DNA from: an uncultured Erythrobacter sp.
Lineage (GTDB): Bacteria; Pseudomonadota; Alphaproteobacteria; Sphingomonadales; Sphingomonadaceae
Reading direction: 5' to 3'
Length of the DNA stretch: 64,000 nt
Assembly: GCA_947501005.1 (NCBI GenBank)
Contig: CANMTU010000001.1
Location: 830,501 to 894,500, forward strand
The notes under the pieces are model-generated. The model was not told where the DNA came from, made no database searches, and saw only the letters and a program-made list of their open reading frames with translations. A program made the position numbers and the translations under genes. Below, one piece after another: positions 42,577-51,610 of this stretch (its first letter is position 1; each line of letters starts with the position of its first letter).

Positions 42577-42974
42577 GGCGCGCCGTCCTGCTGGCCGTTC
42601 TGATGGGCGCCCCGCTCGCGGCGCAGGACGCCATGCCGCCGGCGCCCTATGCCTATCGCCAGCTCGACGATGCCGCGCAGGAGGCAGAGGCGCAGGATCT
42701 CATGGAAACGCTGCGCTGTCTCAAATGCCAGAGCCAGTCGATCGCCGACAGCGACGCGCCGATGGCGGGCGACATGCGCCATCAGGTCCGCATCCGCATC
42801 GCTGCCGGGGAGGATCCCGCCGAAGTGCGCGGCTGGCTGATGGATCGCTATGGCGACTATGTCAGCTACTCCCCGGCGATGAATGTCAGGACCTGGCCGC
42901 TGTTCGCCGTGCCGGGAGTCCTCATCCTGATTGCCGCCGCCGTGCTGTTTCGCCGGTTCCGGCGCGCGCGATGA
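42573..42974 (+). CDS. ccmH: Cytochrome c maturation protein CcmH/CycL
   Basis: A 133-residue membrane protein with the redox-active LRCLKCQSQSI motif (LRCxxCQ) that interacts with apocytochrome CxxCH sites and CcmF. Short N-terminal signal segment; C-terminal membrane helix (LFAVPGVLILIAAAVLF). GTG start overlapping the ccmG stop. This is the short form, with the TPR part encoded by the next gene. Confidence 0.95.
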   Translation: MRRAVLLAVLMGAPLAAQDAMPPAPYAYRQLDDAAQEAEAQDLMETLRCLKCQSQSIADSDAPMAGDMRHQVRIRIAAGEDPAEVRGWLMDRYGDYVSYSPAMNVRTWPLFAVPGVLILIAAAVLFRRFRRAR

Positions 42975-43606
42975 GCTGGGTCGTCATCCTCGCGCTGGCG
43001 GCGGTCGCATTCGTGCTGGGGGCCGTGGTCCTGCGGCTCGACCGGTCCGGCTGGGCGTTGTTCGGGGCGGCCCTGCTGTTCGGATTGACCGGATACGCCT
43101 TGCAGGGCTCCCCCGAACTGCCCGCGCAGCCCGCAATTGCCGCGGCGCAGAGCAACGATGCCGGCGCGCGCATGGTGGCGGCGCGGCGGCAGTTCTTCGA
43201 TGCAGGGCGCATGCCGTCGAACTGGGTGGTGACCGCCGATGCCTTCGCCAGGCGCGGCGATTACGAGGAAGCCGCGCAATTCTATCGCGCCGCGGTCGAG
43301 AACGACTCGAACGATACCGAGGGCTGGATCGCACTCGGCCTGGCGCTGATCCAGCATGCGGACGGCAATGTGACCCCGCCAGCTCTTTATGCCCTGAAAC
43401 AGGCGCGCGCGATCGCGCCGGCGAACGGGGCTGCGCAATATTTCCTCGGCCTGGCGAGCCTGCAAGGCGGCGATGTCGCCCGGGCGCGCGAATACTGGGC
43501 CGATGCGCTGGCGCAGGCCCCCGGCAACGCGGAATGGCGCGAGGCGGTGCAGCTGCAATACCAGATGCTCCAGCAGACCACGGGGCAAACGCCGCCGCTT
43601 CGCTGA
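42971..43606 (+). CDS. TPR protein, CcmI/CycH-like
   Basis: A 211-residue protein with two N-terminal hydrophobic segments (about 3-20 and 29-44) and TPR repeats from about residue 85 (AFARRGDYEEAAQFYRAAVE; AQYFLGLASLQGGDVARAREYW). Its place after ccmH and the ATGA overlap indicate the CcmI role, presenting apocytochrome c to the heme lyase. It is shorter than typical CcmI (about 400 residues), lacking much of the C-terminal part. Confidence 0.88.
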   Translation: MSWVVILALAAVAFVLGAVVLRLDRSGWALFGAALLFGLTGYALQGSPELPAQPAIAAAQSNDAGARMVAARRQFFDAGRMPSNWVVTADAFARRGDYEEAAQFYRAAVENDSNDTEGWIALGLALIQHADGNVTPPALYALKQARAIAPANGAAQYFLGLASLQGGDVARAREYWADALAQAPGNAEWREAVQLQYQMLQQTTGQTPPLR

Positions 43607-43633
43607 CCCCACGGACCTTCGCACCTGCGAGAT

Positions 43634-43658
43634 AGTGTTGCGGGTGTTTTCCAACACT
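43634..43658. repeat. AGTGTTG/CAACACT inverted repeat upstream of kup
   Basis: Seven-base-pair arms with an 11-nt loop in the 132-nt gap between the ccm operon and kup. It could be a weak terminator or an operator; no T run follows. Confidence 0.3.
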
Positions 43659-43738
43659 GCTAATCGCCGCCGCCTTGCCGCAGGACAGGTTGCGTCCGGG
43701 CAGGGTGGACATACGATGCGAGAAAGCACTTTCCTCCC

Positions 43739-45676
43739 ATGAGCCAGACGGCAGCGCCCATCGTCGACCCGGCGCCGGAAGGCGTGGAGGGTGCGCCCGG
43801 TCACGGCAGCGGATCGCGGTCCGCACTCGCGCTGGGCGCGATCGGCGTGGTGTTCGGCGATATCGGCACCAGTCCGCTCTACGCCTTTCGCGAGACGTTC
43901 CTGGGATCGCACAGCCTCGCGATCGATACCCTGCATATCTACGGGGTCGTCAGCCTGATCTTCTGGTCGATGACGCTGATCGTCTCGATCCAGTACGTCT
44001 CGATCCTGATGCGGGCGGACAATAAGGGGCAGGGCGGCACACTGGCGCTGGTCGCCTTGCTGACCCGGCATATCGGCGGCTCGCGCTATGGCTGGATCAC
44101 GGTCCTGCTCGGCGTATTCGCGACGGCGCTGTTCTATGGCGACAGCATGATCACGCCCGCGATCTCGGTGCTTTCGGCGGTCGAGGGGCTGACGGTCGTC
44201 AATTCCAGCCTCAAACCGCTGGTCATCCCGATCGCGCTGGTGCTGCTCATCTTCCTGTTCCTGATCCAGAAACGCGGCACGGCGGCGGTGGGCAAGCTGT
44301 TCGCGCCGATCATGATCGTCTATTTCCTCGTGATCGCCGTGCTCGGCACGATCCAGATCGTTCAGAACCCGTATATCCTGCAGGCGCTCAACCCGATCTG
44401 GGCGGTGCGCTTCTTTGCGACAGACGGCACGATCGCGTTCCTGGCGCTGGGTTCGGTCGTCCTTGCGGTGACCGGATCGGAAGCGCTCTATTCCGACATG
44501 GGCCATTTCGGGCGCGGGCCGATGCGGCTGTCGTGGTTCGGGTTCGTGATGCCGTGCCTGCTGCTCAACTATTTCGGGCAGGGCGCGATGATCGCGGCAA
44601 TGGACCCGGCTGAAACCGCCGCCGCGATGGAGAGCCCGTTCTTCATCATGGCGCCCGAATTCCTTCGCCTGCCCCTCGTCCTGCTGGCCACGGCGGCCAC
44701 GTTCATCGCCAGCCAGGCGGTCATTTCGGGCGCGTTCTCGATCACCCACCAGGCGATCCAGCTCGGCTTCATCCCGCGCCTGTCGACCGAACACACCAGC
44801 GCGAGCGAGCGGGGGCAAATCTACATCCCGTTCGTCAACAACGCGCTGATGGTCTCGGTCATCCTGCTGGTGCTGATGTTCCAGAGTTCGAGCAATCTTG
44901 CCGCCGCCTATGGCATCGCCGTGACCGGCGCGATGTTCATCGACACGATGCTGATGGGCGTCCTGCTGCTCGCGGTGTGGAAGTGGAAATGGTGGCTGGC
45001 CCTGCCGGTGTTCGTCGTGTTCCTGTTCGTCGACGGGGCCTATTTCGCGGCCAACCTGCCCAAGGTGCCGGACGGGGGCTGGTTCCCGCTGTTCATCGGG
45101 GCGATCGCCTTCACCTTGCTGACCACCTGGGCCAAGGGCCGCAACCTCATGCGCGAGCGGATGAGCGAGGTTGCCCTGCCGATCGAGATCTTTGCCAAAT
45201 CGGCCAAGAACAGCGCCACGCGCGTGCCCGGCACCGCGATCTTCATGGCCAGCCAGACGGCGGGCGTGCCTTCGGCGCTGCTCCACAACATCAAGCACAA
45301 CAAGGTGCTGCACGAGCGGGTGATCATTCTCACCGTGCTGATCGACGATTCACCCTATGTCGCGCCCGACCGGCGCTGCGAGCTGGAGGATCTGGGCGAC
45401 GGGTTCTACCGTGCCGTGCTGCATTACGGCTTCATGGAAGAAACTGACGTGCCGCAGGGGCTGAAAAGCATGACCCGCTGCGGCGGCGCGTTCGACATGA
45501 TGCACACCAGCTTCTTCCTCAGCCGCCAGACCCTGCTGCCCAGCGCCAATCCCGGCATGATGCTGTGGCGCGAGCGGATCTTCGCCTGGATGCTGCGCAA
45601 CGCGGCAACCGCGATGGACTTCTTCCGCCTGCCAACCAACCGGGTGGTGGAGTTGGGGAGCCAAGTGGAGATTTAG
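43739..45676 (+). CDS. kup: KUP family potassium transporter
   Basis: Inner-membrane K+/H+ symporter (645 residues). About 12 hydrophobic segments fill the first 450 residues, beginning with the family signature [49 protein letters not shown] and [11 protein letters not shown] are all conserved KUP blocks. The C-terminal cytoplasmic region of about 170 residues ends near the [12 protein letters not shown] type tail. It probably has its own promoter. Confidence 0.97.
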   Translation: MSQTAAPIVDPAPEGVEGAPGHGSGSRSALALGAIGVVFGDIGTSPLYAFRETFLGSHSLAIDTLHIYGVVSLIFWSMTLIVSIQYVSILMRADNKGQGGTLALVALLTRHIGGSRYGWITVLLGVFATALFYGDSMITPAISVLSAVEGLTVVNSSLKPLVIPIALVLLIFLFLIQKRGTAAVGKLFAPIMIVYFLVIAVLGTIQIVQNPYILQALNPIWAVRFFATDGTIAFLALGSVVLAVTGSEALYSDMGHFGRGPMRLSWFGFVMPCLLLNYFGQGAMIAAMDPAETAAAMESPFFIMAPEFLRLPLVLLATAATFIASQAVISGAFSITHQAIQLGFIPRLSTEHTSASERGQIYIPFVNNALMVSVILLVLMFQSSSNLAAAYGIAVTGAMFIDTMLMGVLLLAVWKWKWWLALPVFVVFLFVDGAYFAANLPKVPDGGWFPLFIGAIAFTLLTTWAKGRNLMRERMSEVALPIEIFAKSAKNSATRVPGTAIFMASQTAGVPSALLHNIKHNKVLHERVIILTVLIDDSPYVAPDRRCELEDLGDGFYRAVLHYGFMEETDVPQGLKSMTRCGGAFDMMHTSFFLSRQTLLPSANPGMMLWRERIFAWMLRNAATAMDFFRLPTNRVVELGSQVEI

Positions 45677-45695
45677 GGGTAAGGCTACCAAAACC

Positions 45696-45714
45696 GGTCG
45701 TTCGGCTAACGACC
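45696..45714 (+). terminator. Possible terminator hairpin after kup
   Basis: GGTCGTT-CGGCT-AACGACC, 20 nt after the kup stop codon. It lacks a downstream T run, so Rho-independent function is uncertain. Confidence 0.35.
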
Positions 45715-45779
45715 CATTGCGGACGATGATAATCCCGTTCATGCTCCGCTTAGGCCATGCTGTATGCTAGGAGCATTAG

Positions 45780-45980
45780 ATGAGTTTTCTGGAGCCACAA
45801 TCTTTAACCAGTCGCCAGAAAGCGGCGGCAGTCATCACGATCATGCTGATGGTTCCGGTGTTTCTTGACGTATTAAATCTGATTGATTTGGGCAGTCTCA
45901 GATTGGCTCCGTTCCTCTTGCTGATGATCGTGACGCCGTTCACACTACCAGAGAAGACAGAATCTGGCCGCGCAGGGTAA
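45780..45980 (+). CDS. Hypothetical small membrane protein
   Basis: A 66-residue ORF with AGGAG 6 nt before the ATG, a near-ideal ribosome site. Residues about 14-32 (AAAVITIMLMVPVFLDVL) and 41-53 (LAPFLLLMIVTPF) are hydrophobic, with a short charged tail. Codon use is clearly less GC-biased than that of neighbours, consistent with recent acquisition or weak selection. No family recognised. Its 3' end overlaps the opposite-strand ORF below. Confidence 0.55.
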   Translation: MSFLEPQSLTSRQKAAAVITIMLMVPVFLDVLNLIDLGSLRLAPFLLLMIVTPFTLPEKTESGRAG

Positions 45981-46137
45981 TTGTTCCAGCGGATTGCTCA
46001 CGTTCCAAGTTCTTAGTTTCCACTTGCCACCCTAAATTCAGACGCTCGAGGCTTTCGTAAGCTGCGCCAACAGCAGACCAAATGTTTCCCAAGGCCCAGT
46101 GCTGCCACACTGAGTCGTTTTCTGCTTCAGGTATCAC
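45940..46137 (-). CDS. Hypothetical short ORF downstream of yciB
   Basis: A 65-codon frame from GTG 46137, with GAGG 6 nt upstream, beginning 9 nt after the yciB stop. The composition is Trp- and Glu-rich (VWQHWALGNIWSAVGAAYESL), with no known domain. It lies in the same lower-GC patch as the ORF on the other strand and overlaps its end by 41 nt, so at most one of the two may be real in full. Confidence 0.3.
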   Translation of the reverse strand: MIPEAENDSVWQHWALGNIWSAVGAAYESLERLNLGWQVETKNLEREQSAGTITLRGQILSSLVV

Positions 46138-46145
46138 ACAAGACC

Positions 46146-46790
46146 TCACCCCGTCGGCGGTTCGTCCTTCACCACCGCGTCCTTGTCCTCCAGCGAAAGG
46201 CCATGGCGCAGCAGCATCGGGATCTGGGTAAAGGTGAACACGAAGGTCAGCGGCAGGAACACCCAGATCTTCGCCCACAGCCAGCTTTCGAAATCCATCA
46301 TCCGCACCAGCACCTCGTTCAGCGCGGCCAGCGCGAAGAAGAAGAACCCCCAGTTGCGCGACAGTTTCAGCCAGCCGGCATGGTCCACGCCCTCAAACGC
46401 CGCCTCCAGCAATACCTGCAACCACGCCCGGCCGCGCAGCCAGCCGATCACCAGCACCGTGCCGAACAACAGGTAGATCGCGGTCGGCTTGAATTGGATG
46501 AAGCGTTCGTCGCGCAGCCAGATCGTAAGCCCGCCGAAGCCGACGATCAGCGTGGTCGACAGGATCAGCATCGGGCTGACATGGCCGAACTTCCACTTGC
46601 TGAACGCCAGCGCCACCACGGCGGCCAGCATGAAGGCGATCGTGCCGTAGATCACTGCCGCGATCTCGCCGAAGGTCGAGGTTTCGGGCGGCTGGTAGAA
46701 CTTGTACACGCCGAGGAACACGACGAGCGGGCCGTAATCGACCAGCGTGTTGAGCCACCCGGTCTTGGGCTTGGGCTTTTCCTCGGCCAT
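46146..46790 (-). CDS. YciB/IspZ family inner membrane septation protein
   Basis: A 214-residue polytopic membrane protein of the YciB (IspZ) family, linked to cell-envelope synthesis at the septum. Five to six hydrophobic segments are visible, including YGPLVVFLGVYKFY near residue 20 and RNWGFFFFALAALNEVLVR near residue 145, the latter a conserved block. The C-terminus is hydrophilic. ATGA overlap with ftsY, a gene order conserved in alphaproteobacteria. Confidence 0.93.
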   Translation of the reverse strand: MAEEKPKPKTGWLNTLVDYGPLVVFLGVYKFYQPPETSTFGEIAAVIYGTIAFMLAAVVALAFSKWKFGHVSPMLILSTTLIVGFGGLTIWLRDERFIQFKPTAIYLLFGTVLVIGWLRGRAWLQVLLEAAFEGVDHAGWLKLSRNWGFFFFALAALNEVLVRMMDFESWLWAKIWVFLPLTFVFTFTQIPMLLRHGLSLEDKDAVVKDEPPTG

Positions 46791-47713
46791 CACGCCACCC
46801 CCGCGATTACGCGCGCAACCAGGTCGGGGTCGAACGGTCGCAGATCGTCGAGTTTCTCGCCCACGCCGATGGCATGGATCGGCAAGCCGTATTGCTCCGC
46901 CGCCGCGACCAGCACGCCGCCGCGCGCCGTGCCGTCGAGCTTGGTCATGACGAGGCCGGTCACTCCGGCGACTTCGCGGAACACGTCGATCTGGCTGAGC
47001 GCGTTCTGCCCGTTGGTCGCATCGAGCACGAGCACGACGTCGTGCGGCGCCTCCGGGTTGAGCTTGCCCAGCACGCGGCGGATTTTCGACAGCTCGTCCA
47101 TCAATTCGCGCTTGTTCTGGAGGCGGCCCGCCGTGTCGACCACCAGCACGTCTGTGCCCCGGTCGGTGGCGGACTTGACCGCGTCGAACACGATGCTGGC
47201 GGGATCGCCGCCCTCGGGCCCGCGCACCAGCGGCACGCCGACCCGGTCGGCCCAAGTGGCGAGCTGGCCGATGGCGGCAGCGCGGAAGGTGTCCCCGGCG
47301 GCCAGCATGACCTCGTAATCGTCTTCCTGGAACAGGTGCGCGAGTTTGGCGATGGTGGTCGTCTTGCCGCTGCCATTGACGCCGATCACTAGCACCACCT
47401 GCGGGCGAGGGAAGGCGGTGATTTCGAGCGGCTTGGCGACCGGGCGCAGGATCGCGGCGATCTCTTCGGCCACCGCTTCCTTCAGTTCCTGCGCGCTGAT
47501 CTCCAGCCCGAAGCGTTTTTCGGCAAGCTTCGCGCGGATGCGCGCCGCCGCGCTCGGCCCGAGGTCGGACATGATCAGCGCATCCTCGACATCGTCGAGC
47601 GTCGCATCGTCGAGCTTTGCGGTGCCGACGACTTCGGTGAGATTGCTCGCCAGCCGTTCGGAGGTCTTGCGAAAGCCGCCGAACAGCCGCTCTTTCCAGC
47701 TGGGCGTGCTCAT
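46790..47713 (-). CDS. ftsY: Signal recognition particle receptor FtsY
   Basis: SRP receptor GTPase (307 residues) that docks ribosome-SRP complexes at the membrane. The NG domain is complete: GVNGSGKTTTIAKLA (G1), DTAGRLQNKRELMDEL (G3) and TKLDGTARGG (G4). The acidic A domain of E. coli FtsY is absent; only a short amphipathic N-terminus remains, as in many alphaproteobacteria. It overlaps mtaB upstream and yciB downstream by 4 nt. The partner RNA ffs is at 14.4 kb. Confidence 0.97.
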   Translation of the reverse strand: MSTPSWKERLFGGFRKTSERLASNLTEVVGTAKLDDATLDDVEDALIMSDLGPSAAARIRAKLAEKRFGLEISAQELKEAVAEEIAAILRPVAKPLEITAFPRPQVVLVIGVNGSGKTTTIAKLAHLFQEDDYEVMLAAGDTFRAAAIGQLATWADRVGVPLVRGPEGGDPASIVFDAVKSATDRGTDVLVVDTAGRLQNKRELMDELSKIRRVLGKLNPEAPHDVVLVLDATNGQNALSQIDVFREVAGVTGLVMTKLDGTARGGVLVAAAEQYGLPIHAIGVGEKLDDLRPFDPDLVARVIAGVA

Positions 47714-48897
47714 ATCAGAATTGTATCCTCGATCCGGGTGGGGGCGATGTGGGCGATGGTGCCGGCCTGCGCGCCGGGCGGCGCCGCGACGCGGGCGAAG
47801 TTTTCCGCATGGCCGGTTCCGTCCCGCTCCACAAGGATGGCGAGAGGCTGGCCAATCAGCGATCCGAGCCAGGAATCGCGAACCTCTGCCACGGCGGCGC
47901 GCAATTGCGCCGCGCGGGCCTTCACCGTTTCGCGCGGCACCTGCGGCATCCGCGCGGCCGGCGTGTCGTGGCGGGGGGAGTAGGGGAAGATATGGCCGTG
48001 GACGATTTGCAGCTGCCGTATGATGGCGAGATTGGCGTCGTGGTGGTCCTCGCTCTCGGTCGGAAAGCCGGCAATGAGGTCGGCGCCGATGGCGATATCC
48101 GGCCGCCGCACCTTGAGCCGACCGACCAGCCGCACCGCATCGGCGCGCAGATGGCGGCGCTTCATCCGCTTGAGGATCAGATCATGGCCATGCTGCAGCG
48201 AGAGATGGAGGTGCGGCATCACCCGCGCTTCGCCGGCAAGAAGCTCGAACAGCAGCGGATCGATCTCGATCCCGTCGAGCGAGGACATGCGCAGCCGCCG
48301 CAGCGTCGGAAACAGCAGCAGGATCGCCGCGACCAGTTCGCCGAGCGGCGGTTCGCCGGGCAGATCGTGGCCCCAGCTGGTCACGTCGACCCCGGTGAGG
48401 ACGATTTCCTGCGCCCCCTCGGCCAGGTGCCCCTCGATCTCGCGGCAAACGGCATCGATCGGCTGCGACCGGCTCGGGCCGCGCCCCTGGGGAATGATGC
48501 AGAAGGTGCAGGCATGATCGCAGCCGTTCTGGATGGCGATGAACGCCCGCGTGTGCCGGGACGGGGCAGGGCGGGGGGCGGGCGCGATGTTCCATGCCCG
48601 GGGATCGAGCTTGGCGGCATTGGCGACGAAGCCGTCCACCTCCGGCATCCGGGCAAGGTCCGCCCGCTCCGTCTCGGCTGCGCAGCCGGTCACCAGCAGT
48701 CGCGCATCGGGGTTGGCGCGGCGGGCGCGGCGGATCGCCTGCCGCGTCTGGCGCACCGCCTCGCTCGTGACCGCGCAACTGTTGACGACGATCGTATCGC
48801 CCGCATCGCCCAGCATTGCACGAATACGCTCGCTCTCGGCCAGATTGAGGCGGCAGCCGAGCGAGATCACCTGCGCTTGCGGACCAGGCCCGCTCAC
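47710..48897 (-). CDS. mtaB: tRNA (N6-L-threonylcarbamoyladenosine(37)-C(2))-methylthiotransferase MtaB
   Basis: Radical-SAM methylthiotransferase (about 395 residues) converting t6A37 to ms2t6A in tRNA. The N-terminal UPF0004 domain has its three cluster cysteines in SLGCRLN, NSCAVT and TGCAAE. The radical SAM CxxxCxxC is in NGCDHACTFCIIP. A TRAM-like C-terminal segment is present. GTG 48897 is chosen because it overlaps the dapF stop (GTGA), a common junction here; ATG 48912 is an alternative. Confidence 0.93.
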   Translation of the reverse strand: MSGPGPQAQVISLGCRLNLAESERIRAMLGDAGDTIVVNSCAVTSEAVRQTRQAIRRARRANPDARLLVTGCAAETERADLARMPEVDGFVANAAKLDPRAWNIAPAPRPAPSRHTRAFIAIQNGCDHACTFCIIPQGRGPSRSQPIDAVCREIEGHLAEGAQEIVLTGVDVTSWGHDLPGEPPLGELVAAILLLFPTLRRLRMSSLDGIEIDPLLFELLAGEARVMPHLHLSLQHGHDLILKRMKRRHLRADAVRLVGRLKVRRPDIAIGADLIAGFPTESEDHHDANLAIIRQLQIVHGHIFPYSPRHDTPAARMPQVPRETVKARAAQLRAAVAEVRDSWLGSLIGQPLAILVERDGTGHAENFARVAAPPGAQAGTIAHIAPTRIEDTILI

Positions 48898-49703
48898 GCG
48901 AAGTCGCGCCATTCGAACGTGCCACGAAAGCTTTCCTTCGCCGGCCCGCTCATTTGAATCGAACCGCACCCCGACCACGCGATCTCCAGCGCGCCGCCGG
49001 GCAGGGCGACCGTGACCGGCGAGCGGACCAGCCGGCGCCGGATCGCGGCGACCGCCGTGGCGCAGGCTCCGGTGCCGCAGGCGCGCGTCAGCCCGGCGCC
49101 ACGCTCCCACACGCGCAGACGGATGCGGTCTTCGCTTTCGATGGTGGCGACGTTCACGTTCACTCGCTCGGGAAACAGGGGATCGTTCTCGATCAGCGGG
49201 CCGAGGGTTTCCAGCGGCACCGCATCGCAGTCGTTCACGAAAAAGATCACATGCGGATTGCCGACGTTCACCGCGACCGGATCACCGAGCATGTCCCAAC
49301 CGACCGGCATGGCGGCGGTATCCATCGCATAGGCCAGCGGGATGGCGTCCCAGGCGAAAGCCGGTGCGCCCATGTCGACCTTGGCGCCCCCGTCCGACAA
49401 CGATACATCGAGGATGCGGTCCGCCGTCTCAATTCGGCAATCATGGCCGATCAGCAGTGCGACCGCGCGTGCCGCATTGCCGCAGGCGCCGACTTCGCCG
49501 CCATCGGGGTTGTATATCCGCATCCGTACATCCGCCCGATCGCTCGGCGAGAGATGCAGCAATTGGTCGCAGCCGACGCCGGTATGCCGGTCCGCGATCG
49601 CGCGCGCGGTCGCCGCATCGGGCGGAGGCAGGTTCTGAGTCCGGGCGTCGAGCACGACGAAATCGTTGCCCAGGCCGTGCATCTTGATGAATTCGACGCG
49701 CAT
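48894..49703 (-). CDS. dapF: Diaminopimelate epimerase
   Basis: PLP-independent racemase (269 residues) making meso-diaminopimelate for lysine and peptidoglycan. It begins with KMHGLGNDFVVLD and contains both catalytic cysteines, in GACGNAARAVA (about residue 73) and GLTRACGTGACATA (about residue 215). It heads the dapF-mtaB-ftsY-yciB series with 4-nt overlaps. Confidence 0.97.
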   Translation of the reverse strand: MRVEFIKMHGLGNDFVVLDARTQNLPPPDAATARAIADRHTGVGCDQLLHLSPSDRADVRMRIYNPDGGEVGACGNAARAVALLIGHDCRIETADRILDVSLSDGGAKVDMGAPAFAWDAIPLAYAMDTAAMPVGWDMLGDPVAVNVGNPHVIFFVNDCDAVPLETLGPLIENDPLFPERVNVNVATIESEDRIRLRVWERGAGLTRACGTGACATAVAAIRRRLVRSPVTVALPGGALEIAWSGCGSIQMSGPAKESFRGTFEWRDFA

Positions 49704-49742
49704 CGCCGCGCATCTATGCGCTGGCTGGCACAGCGTCCAGTG

Positions 49743-51467
49743 TCAGCCGGCTTTTGCGCCCTCGTTCCGGCTGTCGGCCGCAGCGCCGTGAAAGTCGCAT
49801 GCCGGCAGCCGCTCGGACCCGGCGGTGCGCATCAGGCCGCTCTTCTCCAGCCGCTGGCGCACGGCATCGGCCGGTTCGGGCATGCCGTAGTGATAGCCCT
49901 GGCCTTTCATGCTGCCCATGCCGCGCAGCACGTCGCGCACGGTCTCGTCCTCGATGCCTTCCGCGGTGACCGGCAGTTTCAGCCCGCGGCTCATCGAGAC
50001 GATCGCATCGACGAACTGCTTGCTATCGTCCTCGTGCCGCAGGCCGCCGATGAAGCTGCGATCGATCTTCAGCCGGTCGAACGGCAGGCTGCGCAGCTGC
50101 GAGAAGCTTGAATAGCCGGTGCCGAAATCGTCGAGGCTGATATGCACGCCCTGATTGCGCAGGCTGGTGATCATCGAGCGCACCAGGCCGACATTCTCGT
50201 GCAGGCAGCTTTCGGTTATCTCGATATCGAGCCGCTGCGGCGCGAAGCGGTGGGTGACGAGGAGTTTGAGGATCTTCTGCGCGAACCACGGATCGCGCAT
50301 CTGCACCGGCGAGATGTTGACCGACAGGGTCAGGCGCTCGTCCCACTCGTTCGCATCCTGGAACGCCTGCGCCATAAGCGTCTCGCTCATCTCGGCGATC
50401 ACGCCCATATCCTCGGCGATCGGGATGAAGATGTCGGGCCCGATCACGCCCAGTTCGGGCGAGATCCACCGGGCGAGCATTTCGAAGCCGGTCAGTTCGC
50501 CGGTCTCGAGATCGATCTGCTGTTCGTAGAACGGCACGAACTCGTTATTGGCCATGCCCTTACGGATGCCGGTCTCGAGCTCGTTGCGGAACCGCAGTTC
50601 CGATTCCATCGCATCCTCGAACCATTCGAAGCGGTTCTTGCCCTTCCGCTTGGCGTGATACATCGCGATATCCGCCTTGTGCATCAAGCGCTGCGAATCG
50701 CCGGCGGCGCATTCTTCCGCCGAGAGGCTGGCGGTGCTGGCGATCCCGATCGACATGGTCACCTCGATCGCCAGATTGCGATGCTGGACCGGGGCCGAAA
50801 CGGTATCGATCAGACGCGCGGCGAAATGGTCGACCGCTTCGGGCTGGGCCGGGCGATACGGCAGCAGGCAGACGAACTCGTCGCCGCCGAGCCGGGACAG
50901 CAGGCCATTGGGCGGAAGCAGCGCGGCGATCCGCCGGGCGGTGGCCTTCAGCACCGCGTCGCCCGCCGAATGGCCGTTGAGATCGTTGACCTGCTTGAAA
51001 TTGTCGAGATCGATGACGATCGCCGCCAGCGGACTGTCGGCAACGTTGCGGCCGGACATCGCCGCGCTGGCAGCGACGGCGAAGCTGCGGCGGTTGAGGC
51101 AGGCGGTCAGGTGGTCGATCTCCGCCAGCCGGCGCATCTGGGCTTCCGCCGCGCGATGTTCGGCCAGCTGTGCGGACAGTTTCCTGTATCGGTGCCACCC
51201 GAAGATGATCAGCGCGACGTTCAGCACGAGGGCATTGGTCAGCGCCACGTCGGGCGGCGCGGCATGCCCTTTCCATGCCTGCACCAGATGCGGCAGGATC
51301 GCGCTTGCGGTGATGGTGAACAGGACGATCGCGGCCAGCGCGATGACGAGCGAGAGCCGGTCGCATTCCGCACCGGATACGGCAGGGGCTGGCGATGCAG
51401 CCTCGTCCGATCCGTGATTTTCAGAATGCTCGGTCAATTTCGGTCGCCCCCCTGAAGGCTGTCCCAC
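49743..51467 (-). CDS. Bifunctional GGDEF/EAL cyclic-di-GMP protein
   Basis: Membrane-bound c-di-GMP enzyme (574 residues or slightly less). Two N-terminal helices (residues about 38-62 and 75-95) are followed by a GGDEF domain with LSRLGGDEFVCLL and an EAL domain. The EAL active-site residues are present: FEMLAR (Glu), LSVNISPVQ (Asn), DIEITES, LDDFGTGYSS, LKIDRSFI and TAEGIEDE. Thus both synthesis and hydrolysis look chemically possible. No RxxD inhibitory site is seen before GGDEF. The start (GTG 51467) is uncertain; TTG at about 51437 is an alternative. Confidence 0.92.
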   Translation of the reverse strand: MGQPSGGRPKLTEHSENHGSDEAASPAPAVSGAECDRLSLVIALAAIVLFTITASAILPHLVQAWKGHAAPPDVALTNALVLNVALIIFGWHRYRKLSAQLAEHRAAEAQMRRLAEIDHLTACLNRRSFAVAASAAMSGRNVADSPLAAIVIDLDNFKQVNDLNGHSAGDAVLKATARRIAALLPPNGLLSRLGGDEFVCLLPYRPAQPEAVDHFAARLIDTVSAPVQHRNLAIEVTMSIGIASTASLSAEECAAGDSQRLMHKADIAMYHAKRKGKNRFEWFEDAMESELRFRNELETGIRKGMANNEFVPFYEQQIDLETGELTGFEMLARWISPELGVIGPDIFIPIAEDMGVIAEMSETLMAQAFQDANEWDERLTLSVNISPVQMRDPWFAQKILKLLVTHRFAPQRLDIEITESCLHENVGLVRSMITSLRNQGVHISLDDFGTGYSSFSQLRSLPFDRLKIDRSFIGGLRHEDDSKQFVDAIVSMSRGLKLPVTAEGIEDETVRDVLRGMGSMKGQGYHYGMPEPADAVRQRLEKSGLMRTAGSERLPACDFHGAAADSRNEGAKAG

Positions 51468-51610
51468 CGAATAGGGGTCGGCGACTAAAATCCCGTTAAT
51501 TCGCCATGGAACGGGCGGGAACAGGGCCGCGGCGGCAGCCGTTGCCTATTCGTGCGGACCCTCCGCGCGCGGCTCCGGTCGATTTTCGCGAACAGATTAG
51601 GGAACATGCC

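Noticed and set aside
42866-45313. 815-residue minus-strand ORF opposite ccmI and kup
   Set aside because: Composition dominated by Arg, Gln, Asp and His repeats produced by antisense reading of a membrane protein gene.
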